This document shows positions 48,383-59,424 of a stretch of DNA of 64,000 nucleotides, in pieces. Position 1 is the stretch's first letter. Each line of letters begins with the position of its first letter. The DNA is taken from assembly GCF_000265205.3 (NCBI RefSeq), contig NC_018000.1, forward strand, positions 6,047,001 to 6,111,000, given 5' to 3'. Source of the DNA: Sinorhizobium fredii USDA 257 (GTDB lineage: Bacteria > Pseudomonadota > Alphaproteobacteria > Rhizobiales > Rhizobiaceae). The notes under the pieces are model-generated. The model worked only from the letters and a program-made list of their open reading frames with translations, did not search any database and was not told the DNA's origin. Made by a program: the position numbers and the translations under genes.

Positions 48383-49273
48383 CTAACGTCGCTCGAGTAG
48401 CCGGCAAATCTCTTCGAGCTGATCGAGGGTCTTATAGGCGATCCGCAGATGCCCTCCGGATGCCCTATGGCTGACGGTCACCTCTAACCCCAAGCTGTCC
48501 GACAGGGTGCGTTCCAGCGCCAGCGTATCGGCATCCTTCTCATCGCGCTGCCGGCTCTTGGCGAAATTCGGATCGTTCTGGGCCTTGATGTCGTTCTGGG
48601 CCATGCGCTCCGCTTCGCGCACCGACAGGCCCTTGGAGACGATCGAGCGTGCCAGCGCCACCGGATCGGAGGTCGGGACGAGGGCGCGCGCATGGCCGGC
48701 CGACAGGCTGCCGTCGGAGAGCATGTCGCGGACCGGTTCCGGCAATTTGAGAAGCCGCAAACTGTTGGCGACATGGCTGCGGCTCTTGCCGATGATGTCG
48801 CCGAGATCGTTCTGCGTATAGCCGTGTTCGGCGATCAGCTGCTCGTAGCCAAGCGCCTCTTCCAGCGGATTGAGATCCGAACGCTGGACGTTCTCAACGA
48901 TCGCGATCTCGAGGGCCGTCCGATCGTCCACATCGCGCACGATCACCGGTATTTCCGTGAAGCCGGCAAGCTGCGCCGCCCGCCAGCGGCGCTCACCGGC
49001 GATGATCTCGTAACGCTCATGACCTATGGTGCGAACCACGACAGGCTGGACGATGCCGTGCTGGCGAATCGAACTGGCCAGATCTTGCAACTCCGCTTCG
49101 TCGAATTGGCGACGGGGGTTGCGCGGGTTCCGGGAGACGAATTCGATTGGCACGCGGCGGTCGGGATTGACCTGGCTTGCAGGCGCCGTTCCACTTTGCA
49201 ACGGCTGGTCCATTTCGCCAATCAAGGCGGCCAAACCGCGGCCGAGGCGCCTCTTGGAGCTGTCGTCGTTCAT
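48383..49273 (-). CDS. parB: Chromosome-partitioning protein ParB
   Basis: 296 residues, the size of chromosomal alphaproteobacterial ParB. N-terminal LGRGLAALIGE, CTP-binding domain with the GERRWRA motif at 93-99, VENVQRSDLNPLEEALGY near 128-145 and the parS-binding helix-turn-helix YTQNDLGDIIGKSRSHVANSLRLLKLP, with a C-terminal dimerisation domain. Binds the parS-like sites listed elsewhere and, as a CTP-dependent clamp, spreads from them. Downstream of parA in the same operon. Confidence 0.96.
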   Translation of the reverse strand: MNDDSSKRRLGRGLAALIGEMDQPLQSGTAPASQVNPDRRVPIEFVSRNPRNPRRQFDEAELQDLASSIRQHGIVQPVVVRTIGHERYEIIAGERRWRAAQLAGFTEIPVIVRDVDDRTALEIAIVENVQRSDLNPLEEALGYEQLIAEHGYTQNDLGDIIGKSRSHVANSLRLLKLPEPVRDMLSDGSLSAGHARALVPTSDPVALARSIVSKGLSVREAERMAQNDIKAQNDPNFAKSRQRDEKDADTLALERTLSDSLGLEVTVSHRASGGHLRIAYKTLDQLEEICRLLERR

Positions 49274-49305
49274 TCTACACCCGATTAATTACGATACCGA
49301 AACGT

Positions 49306-50100
49306 TTACGCCGCCTTTCGCTGGCGCTCACGTTGGATAACTTCTGACGCCAATTGCAAATAGGCCTGGCTTCCGGCGCATTTGAGATCGTAGAGAATCG
49401 CCGGTTTGCCGTAGGACGGGGCCTCGGAAACGCGCACGTTGCGTGGAATCAAAGTGTGATAGACCTTTTCGCCGAGGTGGGTCCGGACATCGCTGACCAC
49501 CTGCTGTGCCAGATTGTTGCGCGAGTCGAACATGGTCAGCACGATACCCTGGATATCCAAGCTCGGATTCACCGTGCGACGCACCTGGTCGACCGTCTCC
49601 AACAGCTGACTGAGACCCTCCAGCGCAAAGAACTCGCATTGCAGCGGCACGAGCACCGAATGCGCCGCGGCCATGGCGTTCATCGTTAACAGGTTGAAGG
49701 ACGGCGGGCAGTCCACCAAGATATAGGAATAGGCGAGCGCTTCCGGGGCGGTCAGCGCCTTGCGCAGGCGGAAGACCCGGTCGGCTTCGCGCGAAATCTC
49801 CATTTCGACGCCAAGCAGATCCATTGTCGATGGGATGATCGCCAGGTTTGGCACCGCGGTCTCGCGCGCAATCTCGCCAATGGAATGGCTGCCCATCATC
49901 AGCTCGTAGGAAGACAGGTGCCTGTCGCGACGCTGAATGCCGAGTCCGGTGCTGGCGTTTCCCTGCGGATCGAGGTCGACGATCAGAACCCTTTCGCCGA
50001 TAGCCGCCAGTGCGGTCGCTAGATTGATCGCGGTCGTCGTCTTGCCGACGCCGCCTTTCTGATTGGCAATGGTGATGATCCGATTTCTTGGGCCAAACAT
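49306..50100 (-). CDS. parA: Chromosome-partitioning ATPase ParA
   Basis: 264 residues. Deviant Walker A KGGVGKTT at 15-22 close to the N-terminus, as in Soj-type ParA without an N-terminal HTH; Walker A' DLDPQGNASTGLG near 48; Walker B YILVDCPPSFNLLT near 130. ATPase that forms the gradient moving ParB-parS complexes. ATG at 50100 is preferred (AGGCGAG eight bases upstream); a GTG at 50118 overlaps the rsmG stop (GTGA) and would add six residues. Confidence 0.95.
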   Translation of the reverse strand: MFGPRNRIITIANQKGGVGKTTTAINLATALAAIGERVLIVDLDPQGNASTGLGIQRRDRHLSSYELMMGSHSIGEIARETAVPNLAIIPSTMDLLGVEMEISREADRVFRLRKALTAPEALAYSYILVDCPPSFNLLTMNAMAAAHSVLVPLQCEFFALEGLSQLLETVDQVRRTVNPSLDIQGIVLTMFDSRNNLAQQVVSDVRTHLGEKVYHTLIPRNVRVSEAPSYGKPAILYDLKCAGSQAYLQLASEVIQRERQRKAA

Positions 50101-50114
50101 GCTTCGCTCGCCTA

Positions 50115-50756
50115 TCACTTCGTCCGACGCGAAAGATTTGCAATCTCGAGCACAACCGAATCCGGCTCGACGACACTTGCATGTTTTACCAGATCGAATT
50201 GAAAGCGACTAACGGCTTTGTCGACTTCCTGCTGATAATCCCGGCCTTTGTGAAAGAAAGCGACCGTATTCGACGTCTCCTCGAGCATCCAGGGCGTGCA
50301 ATAGTCGAGCAACTGGGTCAAATCGGACAGCGCGCGAGCCGAAACCGCATCGCAACGGGGAATCACAGACGGAGCTTGCTCGATTCGAATCGGATGCACC
50401 GATCCACGCGCACCGGTTTCATTCAGGGCAATTCGAAGAAAGGCTGCCTTCTTGTTGTTGCTTTCGACAAGATCCACCCAGCCGTCAGAATATTCCGACA
50501 AGCAGATGGCGGTGATCACGCCGGGGAAGCCGCCGCCGCTGCCGAGATCGACCCAGGCTTTTGGGGAAGGCGAAAGGTGGAAAATCTGCAGGCTGTCAAC
50601 GATGTGGCGCTGCCACAGGTCTTCGAGCGTGGATGGCGCAACGAGGTTAATCGACTTCGCCCACTTCTGAAAAAGCACAGCGAAATGCTCCAGCTTTTCG
50701 AGCGTTTCACGTGAAACACGCAGCGCTTTCATGCGCTCGGCAGGACTCGCTTTCAT
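50115..50756 (-). CDS. rsmG: 16S rRNA m7G527 methyltransferase RsmG (GidB)
   Basis: 213 residues. SAM-binding [14 protein letters not shown] near residue 70-80; the family [19 protein letters not shown] segment near 120-140. Methylates N7 of G527 in 16S rRNA. ATG at 50756 overlaps the mnmG stop by four bases (ATGA). Contains the parS-like site 50703-50718 near its 5' end (encodes VSRET). Part of the mnmG-rsmG-parA-parB block found near bacterial origins. Confidence 0.95.
   Translation of the reverse strand: MKASPAERMKALRVSRETLEKLEHFAVLFQKWAKSINLVAPSTLEDLWQRHIVDSLQIFHLSPSPKAWVDLGSGGGFPGVITAICLSEYSDGWVDLVESNNKKAAFLRIALNETGARGSVHPIRIEQAPSVIPRCDAVSARALSDLTQLLDYCTPWMLEETSNTVAFFHKGRDYQQEVDKAVSRFQFDLVKHASVVEPDSVVLEIANLSRRTK
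50703..50718. other. parS-like site inside rsmG
   Basis: CGTTTCACGTGAAACA: one mismatch to TGTTTCACGTGAAACA. Lies inside the start of rsmG, encoding VSRET on the minus strand, about 0.6 kb upstream of the parA start. Confidence 0.85.
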
Positions 50757-52636
50757 TGTGCCGCAGGCTCCGCCACAGGCCTGACACCACGCTCCTGCCG
50801 CCTTAGCCACGACAGCAGCAACGACACAGCGGCGGGCGTCATGCCATCGACCTTCATCGCCTGGGCCAAGTTGCGGGGCCGCTGCTGTGCCAGCTTCTGC
50901 TTCAGTTCGTTCGACAGCCCCGGCAAGTCGCTATAATCGAAGTCATCCGGAATTATCGCGCTCTCCTCCCGCCGGATACCGGCGATGTCCGCAGCCTGAC
51001 GCTCCATATAAACGGCATAAGCCGCATCGATCTCCAACGCCTCGCCGAGACAGCGCTCGATCGCTTCGAGCTGCGGCCACAAGGGCTTGAGCGCCTCGAT
51101 CGTCTGACCCGGGTAGGAGAGGATTTCGAAGGCCGAACGCCGCTGCCCGTCCTGGTTAAGTTTTAGGCCAAACCGCCTGCCTTCGTTCGGCGTGATGGAC
51201 AGGGACTGCAGAAGGGTGCGACCCTCTTCATAGGCGCCCTTCCAGGATGCAAAGCGTGCCCGCCGCGCCTCTCCGACGCAACCCAACTCGACGCCGACCG
51301 GGGTCAAACGCATATCGGCATTGTCGGCCCTCAGCGACAGCCGATACTCCGCCCGGGAGGTAAACATCCGGTAAGGCTCAGTGATGCCGCGCGACGTCAG
51401 GTCGTCGATCATCACGCCGATGTAGGAATCCGTCCGACTGAAAACGAAAGACTCGCGCCCGGTTGCCGCCAGCCCTGCGTTCAGGCCGGCCACGAGACCC
51501 TGCGCTCCCGCTTCCTCATAGCCTGTCGTGCCGTTGATCTGACCCGCCAGGAAGAGGCCGGGCATCTTGCGTACCGCCAGCGAAAGCTGCAGCTCGCGCG
51601 GATCGACATGGTCATATTCGATGGCATAGCCTGGCTGGAGGATGGACACACTTTCCAGACCCGGAATGGTGCGGATAAACGATTCCTGCACATCTTCCGG
51701 CAAGGAGGTAGAAATGCCGTTCGGGTAAATGGTGTCATCCTCGAGCCCCTCCGGCTCAAGGAAGATCTGATGGCCATCCCGTTCGCCGAAGCGGACGATC
51801 TTGTCCTCGATCGACGGGCAATAGCGTGGCCCAACTCCCTCGATCTGGCCAGAATACATGGCGGAGCGGTGAATATTGTCGGCAATGACCTTGTGTGTGG
51901 CGTCCGTCGTCCGGGTGACGCCGCAATCGATCTGGCGGTTGACAATCCCGTCGGTCATGAAAGAGAAGGGCACCGGCTCTTCGTCCGGCCCCTGGCGGCC
52001 AACGCGGTCCCAGTCGATTGTCCGGCCATCCAAGCGCGCCGGCGTACCGGTTTTCAACCGTCCAAGTCTGAGGCCGAAGCGCGTTAGCGTCTCCGAAAGG
52101 CCGACCGACGGCTCCTCGCCGACGCGGCCGGCCGGGATCTTGCGGTCACCGATGTGAATCAGACCCTTGAGAAAGGTGCCGGTCGTCAGTACCACCGCAG
52201 CGGTGCGAAACACCCGGCCGTCTTTCATGATCACGCCGGCTACCACATCGGCTTCGGTCAGGAGGTCATAAGCGTCTCCTTCGATCACGGTGAGATTGTC
52301 GGTTGCATCAATCTCCCGCTGCATAGCTTCGCGGTAGAGCCTGCGATCCGCTTGCGTGCGTGGTCCCCTGACCGCCGGTCCCTTGCGCCGGTTAAGCAGC
52401 CGGAACTGAATACCGGCCGCATCGGCGATGCGACCCATCAGCCCGTCCAGTGCGTCAATCTCGCGGACCAGATGGCCCTTTCCCAAGCCGCCAATGGCAG
52501 GGTTGCAGGACATTACACCGATTGTCTCTTTCTTATGGGTGATGAGCGCGGTCCGCGCACCCAGCCGTGCCGCCGCCGAAGCGGCTTCGCAGCCGGCATG
52601 GCCGCCGCCAATCACGATGACATCAAAGCTTGTCAT
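50753..52636 (-). CDS. mnmG: tRNA uridine 5-carboxymethylaminomethyl modification enzyme MnmG (GidA)
   Basis: 627 residues; FAD enzyme working with MnmE on the wobble uridine of several tRNAs. FAD-binding [17 protein letters not shown] near residue 8, the GidA signatures [22 protein letters not shown] near 45-65 and [19 protein letters not shown] near 425, and the C-terminal region [14 protein letters not shown]. Standard length. Upstream of rsmG and divergent from nothing; a parS-like site lies between it and mnmE. Confidence 0.97.
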   Translation of the reverse strand: MTSFDVIVIGGGHAGCEAASAAARLGARTALITHKKETIGVMSCNPAIGGLGKGHLVREIDALDGLMGRIADAAGIQFRLLNRRKGPAVRGPRTQADRRLYREAMQREIDATDNLTVIEGDAYDLLTEADVVAGVIMKDGRVFRTAAVVLTTGTFLKGLIHIGDRKIPAGRVGEEPSVGLSETLTRFGLRLGRLKTGTPARLDGRTIDWDRVGRQGPDEEPVPFSFMTDGIVNRQIDCGVTRTTDATHKVIADNIHRSAMYSGQIEGVGPRYCPSIEDKIVRFGERDGHQIFLEPEGLEDDTIYPNGISTSLPEDVQESFIRTIPGLESVSILQPGYAIEYDHVDPRELQLSLAVRKMPGLFLAGQINGTTGYEEAGAQGLVAGLNAGLAATGRESFVFSRTDSYIGVMIDDLTSRGITEPYRMFTSRAEYRLSLRADNADMRLTPVGVELGCVGEARRARFASWKGAYEEGRTLLQSLSITPNEGRRFGLKLNQDGQRRSAFEILSYPGQTIEALKPLWPQLEAIERCLGEALEIDAAYAVYMERQAADIAGIRREESAIIPDDFDYSDLPGLSNELKQKLAQQRPRNLAQAMKVDGMTPAAVSLLLSWLRRQERGVRPVAEPAAQ

Positions 52637-52691
52637 ACCTACTCTCGCTTACTTCAGGTCTTGATTCGCAATTCGCAGCACCGAGTCAAGA

Positions 52692-52707
52692 AGTTTCACG
52701 TGAAACG
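52692..52707. other. parS-like site between mnmG and mnmE
   Basis: AGTTTCACGTGAAACG: two mismatches, both at the outermost bases; the inner 14-mer GTTTCACGTGAAAC is a perfect palindrome. Intergenic, 56 bases upstream of mnmG start. Confidence 0.85.
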
Positions 52708-52747
52708 TGCCGAGCAGACTCGGAATTGGTGCAATCGCCCTGAGACG

Positions 52748-54067
52748 TCATTTGCCGATGCAGAATTCCGAGAATATCACGTCGAGCAAATTCTCGACAT
52801 CGACGCGGCCGGTGATCCGCCCAAGGGCGTCACTTGCCAGTCGAAGCTGTTCCGCCTGGATGTCGAGACCCTCTGCGGCTAGGCCGCTCGCAAGCGCCGC
52901 GCTCGCCTGTCTCAGGCAATCCACATGGCGCTTCCGCGACGGCATGGCAAGTGCGGTCCGGCCCGCCAGATCGGGAAGGTGTGCCTTTATCCTTTCCAGC
53001 AAATCGGCGATGCCGTCGCCCGTCTTCGTCGATAGGAACACGTCGGCCTGCTCGGGCGACCAAGTCGTCGCCTTGCGGTCGATCTTCGTTGCGACACGAA
53101 GCACCGGCACATCACCCCCGACCGGTTCGCTCCAGACGAAGTCGCCCGGTTTCTCCGATAGCAGCAGGATCAAATCGGCGTGCCCGATAACCTCACGCGC
53201 CCGGCGGATGCCTTCCCGCTCGACGATTTCCTCGGTTTCCCGAAGTCCGGCGGTGTCAAACAGCTTCACGGAGAATCCGGCTAAGGAAAGGTCAACCGAT
53301 AGAACATCGCGAGTCGTCCCGGCAATCTCCGTGACGATCGCAATGTCCCTCTTGGCGAGCGCATTGAGTAAGCTCGATTTTCCGGCATTCGGTTCGCCCG
53401 CAATGACGATCTTCAGACCGTCGCGAACAATCTCGGCAAGGCCGGCCTGGTCGATATGCGCGTCAATCTCCCCCTGAAGCTTCTCGATGTCGGCCCAAAT
53501 CGTCTCGCTGACGGAACCGGGAACATCCTCTTCATCGGCAAAGTCGAGTTCCGCCTCGATCATCGCGCGCGCATGCGTCAGGCGTCGAGCCCAACTCTGG
53601 TAGACAGCCGATTGACCGCCGCTGGACTGCTCGAGGGCAAGACGACGCTGCATCTCCGTCTCGGCAGTGATCAGATCGGCTAACCCCTCGACCTCGACGA
53701 GATCCATCTTGCCGTTTTGGAAGGCGCGCCGCGAGAACTCGCCGGCTTCGGCATGCCGCAACCCTTCGAACCCGGCGAGCGCATCGAGAATGGCGTGCAC
53801 AACGGCCCGCCCCCCATGTACCTGCAGCTCGCAGCAGTCCTCGCCGGTGAACGAGGCCGGAGCGGGAAAGTAGATCACCAGTCCGCTATCCAGCATCTCA
53901 TCGTTTCGAGTCCGAATCGTTCTGAGCGAGGCGGAGCGCGGTTTCGGCAGTGCACCGCATAGGCGCACAAGCGCATCGGCCGTCGCCGGTCCGCTGATGC
54001 GGATCACGGCAACGCCGGCGGGTAGGGCGCCGCTGGAGAGCGCGTATATGGTATCCGTGAACTGCAT
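52748..54067 (-). CDS. mnmE: tRNA modification GTPase MnmE (TrmE)
   Basis: 439 residues; partner of MnmG. N-terminal THF-binding domain (DTIYALSSGALPAGVAVIRISGP), helical middle, and a Ras-like G domain with P-loop GEPNAGKSSLLNAL near 220, DTAGLRE near 270 and ends in FCIGK, where the terminal CIGK box is the MnmE signature. Standard length for the family. Same strand as mnmG with a 111-bp gap that holds a parS-like site. Confidence 0.96.
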   Translation of the reverse strand: MQFTDTIYALSSGALPAGVAVIRISGPATADALVRLCGALPKPRSASLRTIRTRNDEMLDSGLVIYFPAPASFTGEDCCELQVHGGRAVVHAILDALAGFEGLRHAEAGEFSRRAFQNGKMDLVEVEGLADLITAETEMQRRLALEQSSGGQSAVYQSWARRLTHARAMIEAELDFADEEDVPGSVSETIWADIEKLQGEIDAHIDQAGLAEIVRDGLKIVIAGEPNAGKSSLLNALAKRDIAIVTEIAGTTRDVLSVDLSLAGFSVKLFDTAGLRETEEIVEREGIRRAREVIGHADLILLLSEKPGDFVWSEPVGGDVPVLRVATKIDRKATTWSPEQADVFLSTKTGDGIADLLERIKAHLPDLAGRTALAMPSRKRHVDCLRQASAALASGLAAEGLDIQAEQLRLASDALGRITGRVDVENLLDVIFSEFCIGK

Positions 54068-54274
54068 CGGCTTGTTCGATCCGGTGAAGGCACAGCGCGA
54101 ATCCGCGCGCCCGTCAACGGTTTTCTCGTGTAGAGGTGCAACCTTAGGCGAGCACTATGTCCGTACGCCGAAACACGCTGCGTCGGTCGTCGGCAACGGC
54201 GCAGACTTATGCATGCCTGCGGCCCGGAAATCAAGCATAGCCAAGGCTATGCGGATTGCGGCGGACAGGCGCAC

Positions 54275-54290
54275 TGTTTCACGTGAATCA
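54275..54290. other. parS-like site between mnmE and rho
   Basis: TGTTTCACGTGAATCA: one mismatch to TGTTTCACGTGAAACA; intergenic. Confidence 0.85.
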
Positions 54291-54363
54291 TCGTGATGCC
54301 GAGGGACCGCAGGACTCATACTGGCGCCACCACCATTGAAGGCAGCTGAGGAATACCAGCGAC

Positions 54364-54396
54364 AGAAAAGGCCGGGATTCAGTGAATGCCGGCCAC
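54364..54396 (-). terminator. Intrinsic terminator of rho
   Basis: On the minus strand GGCCGG, a G mismatch, ATTCA-C-TGAAT, CCGGCC, then TTTTCT: two stacked stems (6 and 5 bp) around a single-base loop with a T-run, 24 bases after the rho stop. Confidence 0.75.
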
Positions 54397-54419
54397 CTGG
54401 ATGGTACGGTAGCAATCGA

Positions 54420-55685
<1,266 letters not shown>

Positions 55686-55812
55686 GAAGAGTCCATGATT
55701 TGTAGGGGAATGGGAGCAGGCGTGATTTTCGTAAGGGAGCTGCAGAGGGGGAAAAGCGGCAGGCTCTAAACTTCGTCACAGGCCTTGGGATGAAGGAGAT
55801 GGGCGAAAATAG

Positions 55813-55828
55813 CGATTCACGTGAAACG
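55813..55828. other. parS-like site between rho and hemJ
   Basis: CGATTCACGTGAAACG: three mismatches to the consensus, inner ATTCACGTGAAA; intergenic. Confidence 0.7.
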
Positions 55829-55885
55829 CCGCAAGGGGGCGCCGCAAATTAAGCGCCACCTATCACAGCTCTGAATCGATTGAAG

Positions 55886-56425
55886 TCAAAATGGTTTCAC
55901 GACGGCGAGGATGACGATGAGGATCATCAACAGGGTCGGCGCCTCGTTCATCAGCCTCCAGTAGCGCGCGCTCTTCCGATTCGCGTCCCGCTGAAAGTCA
56001 GCCACCGCCCGGCCGAAATGCACGTGCACGAGCGTCAACAGCACGACGCAGAAGAGCTTCGCGTGAAGCCAGCCGCCACGGAAGCCGTAGACGCTCCAGG
56101 CAAGATAGAGGCCGAGGACCCAGGCGATCATCATCGCCGGATTCATGATGACCTTCAGCAGCCGTCGCTCCATCGTCTTGAAGGTCTCGGACTGCACCGA
56201 ACCGGGCAGCGCATCGGTGTGATAGATGAACAGCCGCGGCAGATAGAGGAGCCCCGCTATCCAAGAAATCACCGCGATGATGTGAAGCGCCTTGATCCAG
56301 AGATAGAGATCGCCCGGCCGCCCGACGAAAAGCCCGGCCAGCAGAGCCACGAAGACGGACAGCGCGGCAATCGCCCGAAGCCGCGCCCGCTTTCCGGGAG
56401 CGTTATCCGTCTGCCGCTCGATCAT
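55886..56425 (-). CDS. hemJ: Protoporphyrinogen IX oxidase HemJ
   Basis: Small membrane protein of 179 residues with about four or five transmembrane segments; the heme-binding histidine is expected in KALHIIAVISWIAGLLYLPRLFIYH, here conserved. It oxidises protoporphyrinogen IX in bacteria without HemG/HemY. The ATG at 56425 overlaps the TGA of hemE (TGATG), GTG one codon before is alternative; GGGAGA upstream. Co-operonic with hemE, the enzyme three steps before it. Confidence 0.9.
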   Translation of the reverse strand: MIERQTDNAPGKRARLRAIAALSVFVALLAGLFVGRPGDLYLWIKALHIIAVISWIAGLLYLPRLFIYHTDALPGSVQSETFKTMERRLLKVIMNPAMMIAWVLGLYLAWSVYGFRGGWLHAKLFCVVLLTLVHVHFGRAVADFQRDANRKSARYWRLMNEAPTLLMILIVILAVVKPF

Positions 56426-57456
56426 CACCCTCTCCCGCGAACACGCGCAACGAGGGCGGCGACGTTCTCCGGGTCGGCCTCAGGCGTGATGCCGTGGCCG
56501 AGATTGAAGATCAACGGTCCATTGCCGAGCACGTCGAGAATCCGATCGATGCCGCGCTCCATTGCCGCCCCGCCGGCAACAACCCGCATCGGGTCGAGAT
56601 TGCCCTGCACCGGACCGTCCTTCTGCAATTCGGCAGCGAATGACAGCGGCACAGCCCAGTCGAGCCCGATCGCGTCGGCGCCGGTCGACCGGCGATAGTC
56701 CTTGAGCAACAGGCCGGCTCCCTTGGCAAAGGCGATGATCTTCGCCGAAGGGCGGCGGGCGCGCACGGATGCAACGATCCGCCGCACCGGCTCGACGGCA
56801 AAGCGCGCAAACTCATCCTCGCCGAGGACACCCGCCCAGGAATCGAAGATCTGCACCGCATCGGCGCCGGCATCGATCTGCTCGACCAGGTAGTCGGCAG
56901 AAACGTCGGCCAGGAAGGCCAAAAGCTGCTCGAAAGCCTTCGGATGGCGGTAGGCGAAAAGGCGTGCGGGTGCCTGGTCAGGTGTGCCGCGACCGGCGAT
57001 CATGTAGGTCGCAACCGTCCAAGGCGCACCACAGAAACCGAGCAGCGTCGTCTCCGCCGGCAATTCCCGTCGGAGCCGCGAAACGGTTTCGAAGACGGGA
57101 GTGAGGTGACTCAAAACGTCATCGGCCTTGAGGCCCGCAATGCCGTCCGCATCGATCGGATCCATCCGTGGCCCGTGGCCCTCCTCGAAACGGACGTTCC
57201 GGTGAAGCGCATCGGGAATGACGAGAATATCGGAGAAGAGGATCGCAGCGTCGAAGGCGTAGCGCCGGATCGGCTGCAGCGTCACTTCCACGGCGAGATC
57301 CGGCGTATAACAGAGATCGAGGAAGCTCCCGGCTTTCACTCGCGTAGCGCGATATTCCGGCAGATAGCGGCCGGCCTGGCGCATCAGCCAGACGGGTGGA
57401 GGTGTGAGGCATTTGCCGTTCAACACCTCTATCACTTTGCGACGTGTCTCTGCCAC
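56425..57456 (-). CDS. hemE: Uroporphyrinogen decarboxylase
   Basis: Cytoplasmic homodimer that decarboxylates uroporphyrinogen III to coproporphyrinogen III; 343 residues from GTG at 57456. The N-terminal [17 protein letters not shown] is the family signature with the substrate-binding arginines; [12 protein letters not shown] near 75 and [14 protein letters not shown] near 140 follow; [15 protein letters not shown] near the C-terminus. GTG 57456 follows a GGGGA stretch; a TTG at 57471 is alternative. hemE adjoins the putative oriC, as in Caulobacter and S. meliloti. Confidence 0.95.
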   Translation of the reverse strand: MAETRRKVIEVLNGKCLTPPPVWLMRQAGRYLPEYRATRVKAGSFLDLCYTPDLAVEVTLQPIRRYAFDAAILFSDILVIPDALHRNVRFEEGHGPRMDPIDADGIAGLKADDVLSHLTPVFETVSRLRRELPAETTLLGFCGAPWTVATYMIAGRGTPDQAPARLFAYRHPKAFEQLLAFLADVSADYLVEQIDAGADAVQIFDSWAGVLGEDEFARFAVEPVRRIVASVRARRPSAKIIAFAKGAGLLLKDYRRSTGADAIGLDWAVPLSFAAELQKDGPVQGNLDPMRVVAGGAAMERGIDRILDVLGNGPLIFNLGHGITPEADPENVAALVARVRGRG

Positions 57457-57862
57457 TCGCCATTTCCCCAATCTAAAAATAAAACCTTATTGAAAAGGTT
57501 TCTATTTCTTAGAGTCGGTGGGTATCAAGGATTAAAATCAATCCTCAGTTCTTCCAATCAGCAGGGATCGACGCGCGCATGGTGGGAGAAAGTTCGACCG
57601 AATTTCCGACGGATCGGGAAAAGCCGCGAAAACTCAGAAAAGTCAGGATCTTGGCTGCACTCCCGGATTTGCGATTCCTGTGGACAAGGAGTCGATCCGC
57701 GTGACAATTTGTCGTCGGCATGAGTCTTGTCCACAACAGCGCCTGGGCGTTTTTCGTCTCGGTACCGAATGTGAATAACGCGGCGGTTTTCCACCTGCCT
57801 GAGCGGCGACCGCGATTTTGGCGTCTGGTGTCCCGGCCTATCAACAGCCTCCGGAGAATTGC
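57457..57862. other. Putative chromosomal origin of replication (oriC)
   Basis: 406-bp gene-free stretch between the divergent hemE and ppsR genes. The chromosomal origin of S. meliloti and of Caulobacter is known to lie adjacent to hemE. The left part (about 57470-57550) is AT-rich with a perfect 7-bp stem AAACCTT-ATTGA-AAGGTTT. The right part holds four DnaA-box-like 9-mers and there are four GANTC sites (57512, 57673, 57689, 57722). Gene polarity is outward on both sides. Confidence 0.85.
57679..57795. other. DnaA-box cluster in oriC
   Basis: Four 9-mers: TTGTCCACA on the minus strand at 57679-57687 and on the plus strand at 57727-57735, exact TTATTCACA on the minus strand at 57770-57778, and TTTTCCACC on the plus strand at 57787-57795. 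The third fits TTWTNCACA exactly; the first two have one mismatch (G for W) and are common in alphaproteobacteria; the fourth has a final C. Confidence 0.8.
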
Positions 57863-58684
57863 GTGGAGAACCGAAAAAACTACTTCCACCTGCATCTCGT
57901 CTCCGATTCGACCGGCGAGACGCTGATTGCCGCCGGCCGCGCGGCGGCGGCGCAATTCCAGTCCGCGCACGCGCTCGAACACGTCTATCCGCTGATCCGC
58001 AACAAGAAGCAGTTGATGCAGGTCCTCGACGCCATCGACGGCGCGCCGGGCATCGTGCTCTATACAATCGTCGACCGGGAGCTTGCCGGTATGATCGACC
58101 AGCGCTGCCGCGAGATCGGCGTTCCTTGCGTTTCGGTCCTCGATCCGATCATCGAGCTGTTCCAATCCTATCTTGGTTCGCCGTCGCGTCGGCGTTCGGG
58201 CGCACAGCACGTCATGGATGCCGACTATTTCGCCCGGATTGAAGCGCTGAATTTCACCATGGATCACGACGATGGCCAGATGCCGGCCGACTTCAACGCG
58301 GCGGACGTCGTGCTCGTCGGGGTGAGCCGGACCTCGAAGACGCCGACGAGCATCTATCTTGCCAATCGCGGCATCAAGACCGCCAACATCCCGATCGTGC
58401 CCGGCGTGCCCTTGCCGGACGGGTTGCTCAAGGCGACGAAGCCGCTGGTGGTGGGGCTGATCGCCAGTGCCGACCGACTGTCGCAAGTCCGCCAGCATCG
58501 CGTGCTCGGCACGACCCAGAGCTTCCATGGCGAGGACTATACCGACCGGGCAGCGATCGCCGAGGAACTGAAATATGCCCGCACGCTCTGCGCGCGCAAC
58601 AATTGGCCGCTGATCGACGTGACGCGGCGTTCGATCGAGGAAACGGCCGCGGCAATCGTTGCCCTTCGTCCTCGGCTCAGATAG
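57863..58684 (+). CDS. ppsR: PEP synthetase regulatory protein / putative kinase-pyrophosphorylase (DUF299)
   Basis: 273 residues. The N-terminal [20 protein letters not shown] is diagnostic for the DUF299/PpsR family. The P-loop-like [18 protein letters not shown] near residue 150 binds nucleotide. In E. coli PpsR uses ADP and Pi to phosphorylate and dephosphorylate PEP synthetase; alphaproteobacterial relatives act on pyruvate phosphate dikinase, so the target here is inferred. Start: GTG 57863 with GGAG seven bases upstream; the ORF continues upstream but into oriC. First gene rightward of oriC. Confidence 0.92.
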   Translation: MENRKNYFHLHLVSDSTGETLIAAGRAAAAQFQSAHALEHVYPLIRNKKQLMQVLDAIDGAPGIVLYTIVDRELAGMIDQRCREIGVPCVSVLDPIIELFQSYLGSPSRRRSGAQHVMDADYFARIEALNFTMDHDDGQMPADFNAADVVLVGVSRTSKTPTSIYLANRGIKTANIPIVPGVPLPDGLLKATKPLVVGLIASADRLSQVRQHRVLGTTQSFHGEDYTDRAAIAEELKYARTLCARNNWPLIDVTRRSIEETAAAIVALRPRLR

Positions 58685-58824
58685 AGCGAATCGCAGGAAC
58701 CGGGCGGGGCGCGCACCAGTCGGACGGTCACCGTTCGGTTCCGGTTCATGATGAATCGATCATGATGGTTCGGATCGAACCGGTCCAGCGACCATGGTGA
58801 TCTCGGGACTGCGGAATTGAGAAG

Positions 58825-59424
58825 ATGAAATCCTCGCTCGTGCTGGCCTCTGCCAGCCCATTTCGACGCGCCCTCCTGGAAAATGCGGGGCTGACATTTG
58901 CGGCGCGCGCAGCTCAGCTAGACGAGCGGGCCCTGGAGCGTCCGCTGGAGGAAGCAGGTGCGTCGCCGACCGAAGTTGCGCTGGCGCTCGCCGAAGCAAA
59001 GGCGAGGGATGTCTCGCGCCATTTCGATGGAGCACTGGTGATCGGCAGCGACCAGACGATGTCGCTTGGGGCCCGCGTCTATCACAAGCCGAAGGACATG
59101 GCGGAAGCCGCCGAGCATCTCTTGTCGCTCGCCGGCGAGACGCACAGCCTGAACAGCGCGATCGTGATCGTCCGCGATGGCGATGTCCTCTGGCGGCACG
59201 TCTCGACGGCGCATATGACGGTCAGGCCCTTGGACCGGACCTTTGTCGAACGGCATCTGAAGCGGGTCGGGGAGAAGGCGCTTTCGAGCGTCGGCGCCTA
59301 TCAGCTCGAAGGCGAGGGGATCCAGCTCTTCGAGAAGATCGACGGCGATTACTTTACCATTTTGGGCCTGCCGATGCTGCCGCTCCTTTCCAAACTGCGC
59401 GAATTGGGATCGATCGATGCGTGA
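58825..59424 (+). CDS. maf: Maf-family nucleoside triphosphate pyrophosphatase
   Basis: 199 residues. N-terminal [18 protein letters not shown] is the Maf signature; the active-site region includes GSDQTM and the following lysine (YHKPKD); [24 protein letters not shown] ends the domain. Hydrolyses non-canonical or excess NTPs to NMP and PPi. ATG with a weak GAGAAG upstream. Overlaps aroE by 8 bases. The 141-bp gap upstream holds nothing recognised. Confidence 0.94.
   Translation: MKSSLVLASASPFRRALLENAGLTFAARAAQLDERALERPLEEAGASPTEVALALAEAKARDVSRHFDGALVIGSDQTMSLGARVYHKPKDMAEAAEHLLSLAGETHSLNSAIVIVRDGDVLWRHVSTAHMTVRPLDRTFVERHLKRVGEKALSSVGAYQLEGEGIQLFEKIDGDYFTILGLPMLPLLSKLRELGSIDA

Larger units (their letters stand above)
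54068..54419. other. mnmE-rho intergenic region
   Basis: 352 bp with no convincing gene; contains the parS-like site at 54275, the terminator of rho at 54364, and a perfect 8-bp hairpin GCATAGCC-AA-GGCTATGC (54235-54252). An 86-codon minus-strand frame (54415 to 54155) spans all of these and is rejected. Confidence 0.5.

Noticed and set aside
54155..54415. 86-codon minus-strand frame in the mnmE-rho gap
   Set aside because: Spans the rho terminator, a parS-like site and a hairpin; no ribosome-binding site and no family resemblance.
57545..58528. Minus-strand frame over ppsR and part of oriC
   Set aside because: Antisense to ppsR, whose family motifs are complete; would also contradict the outward polarity at the origin.
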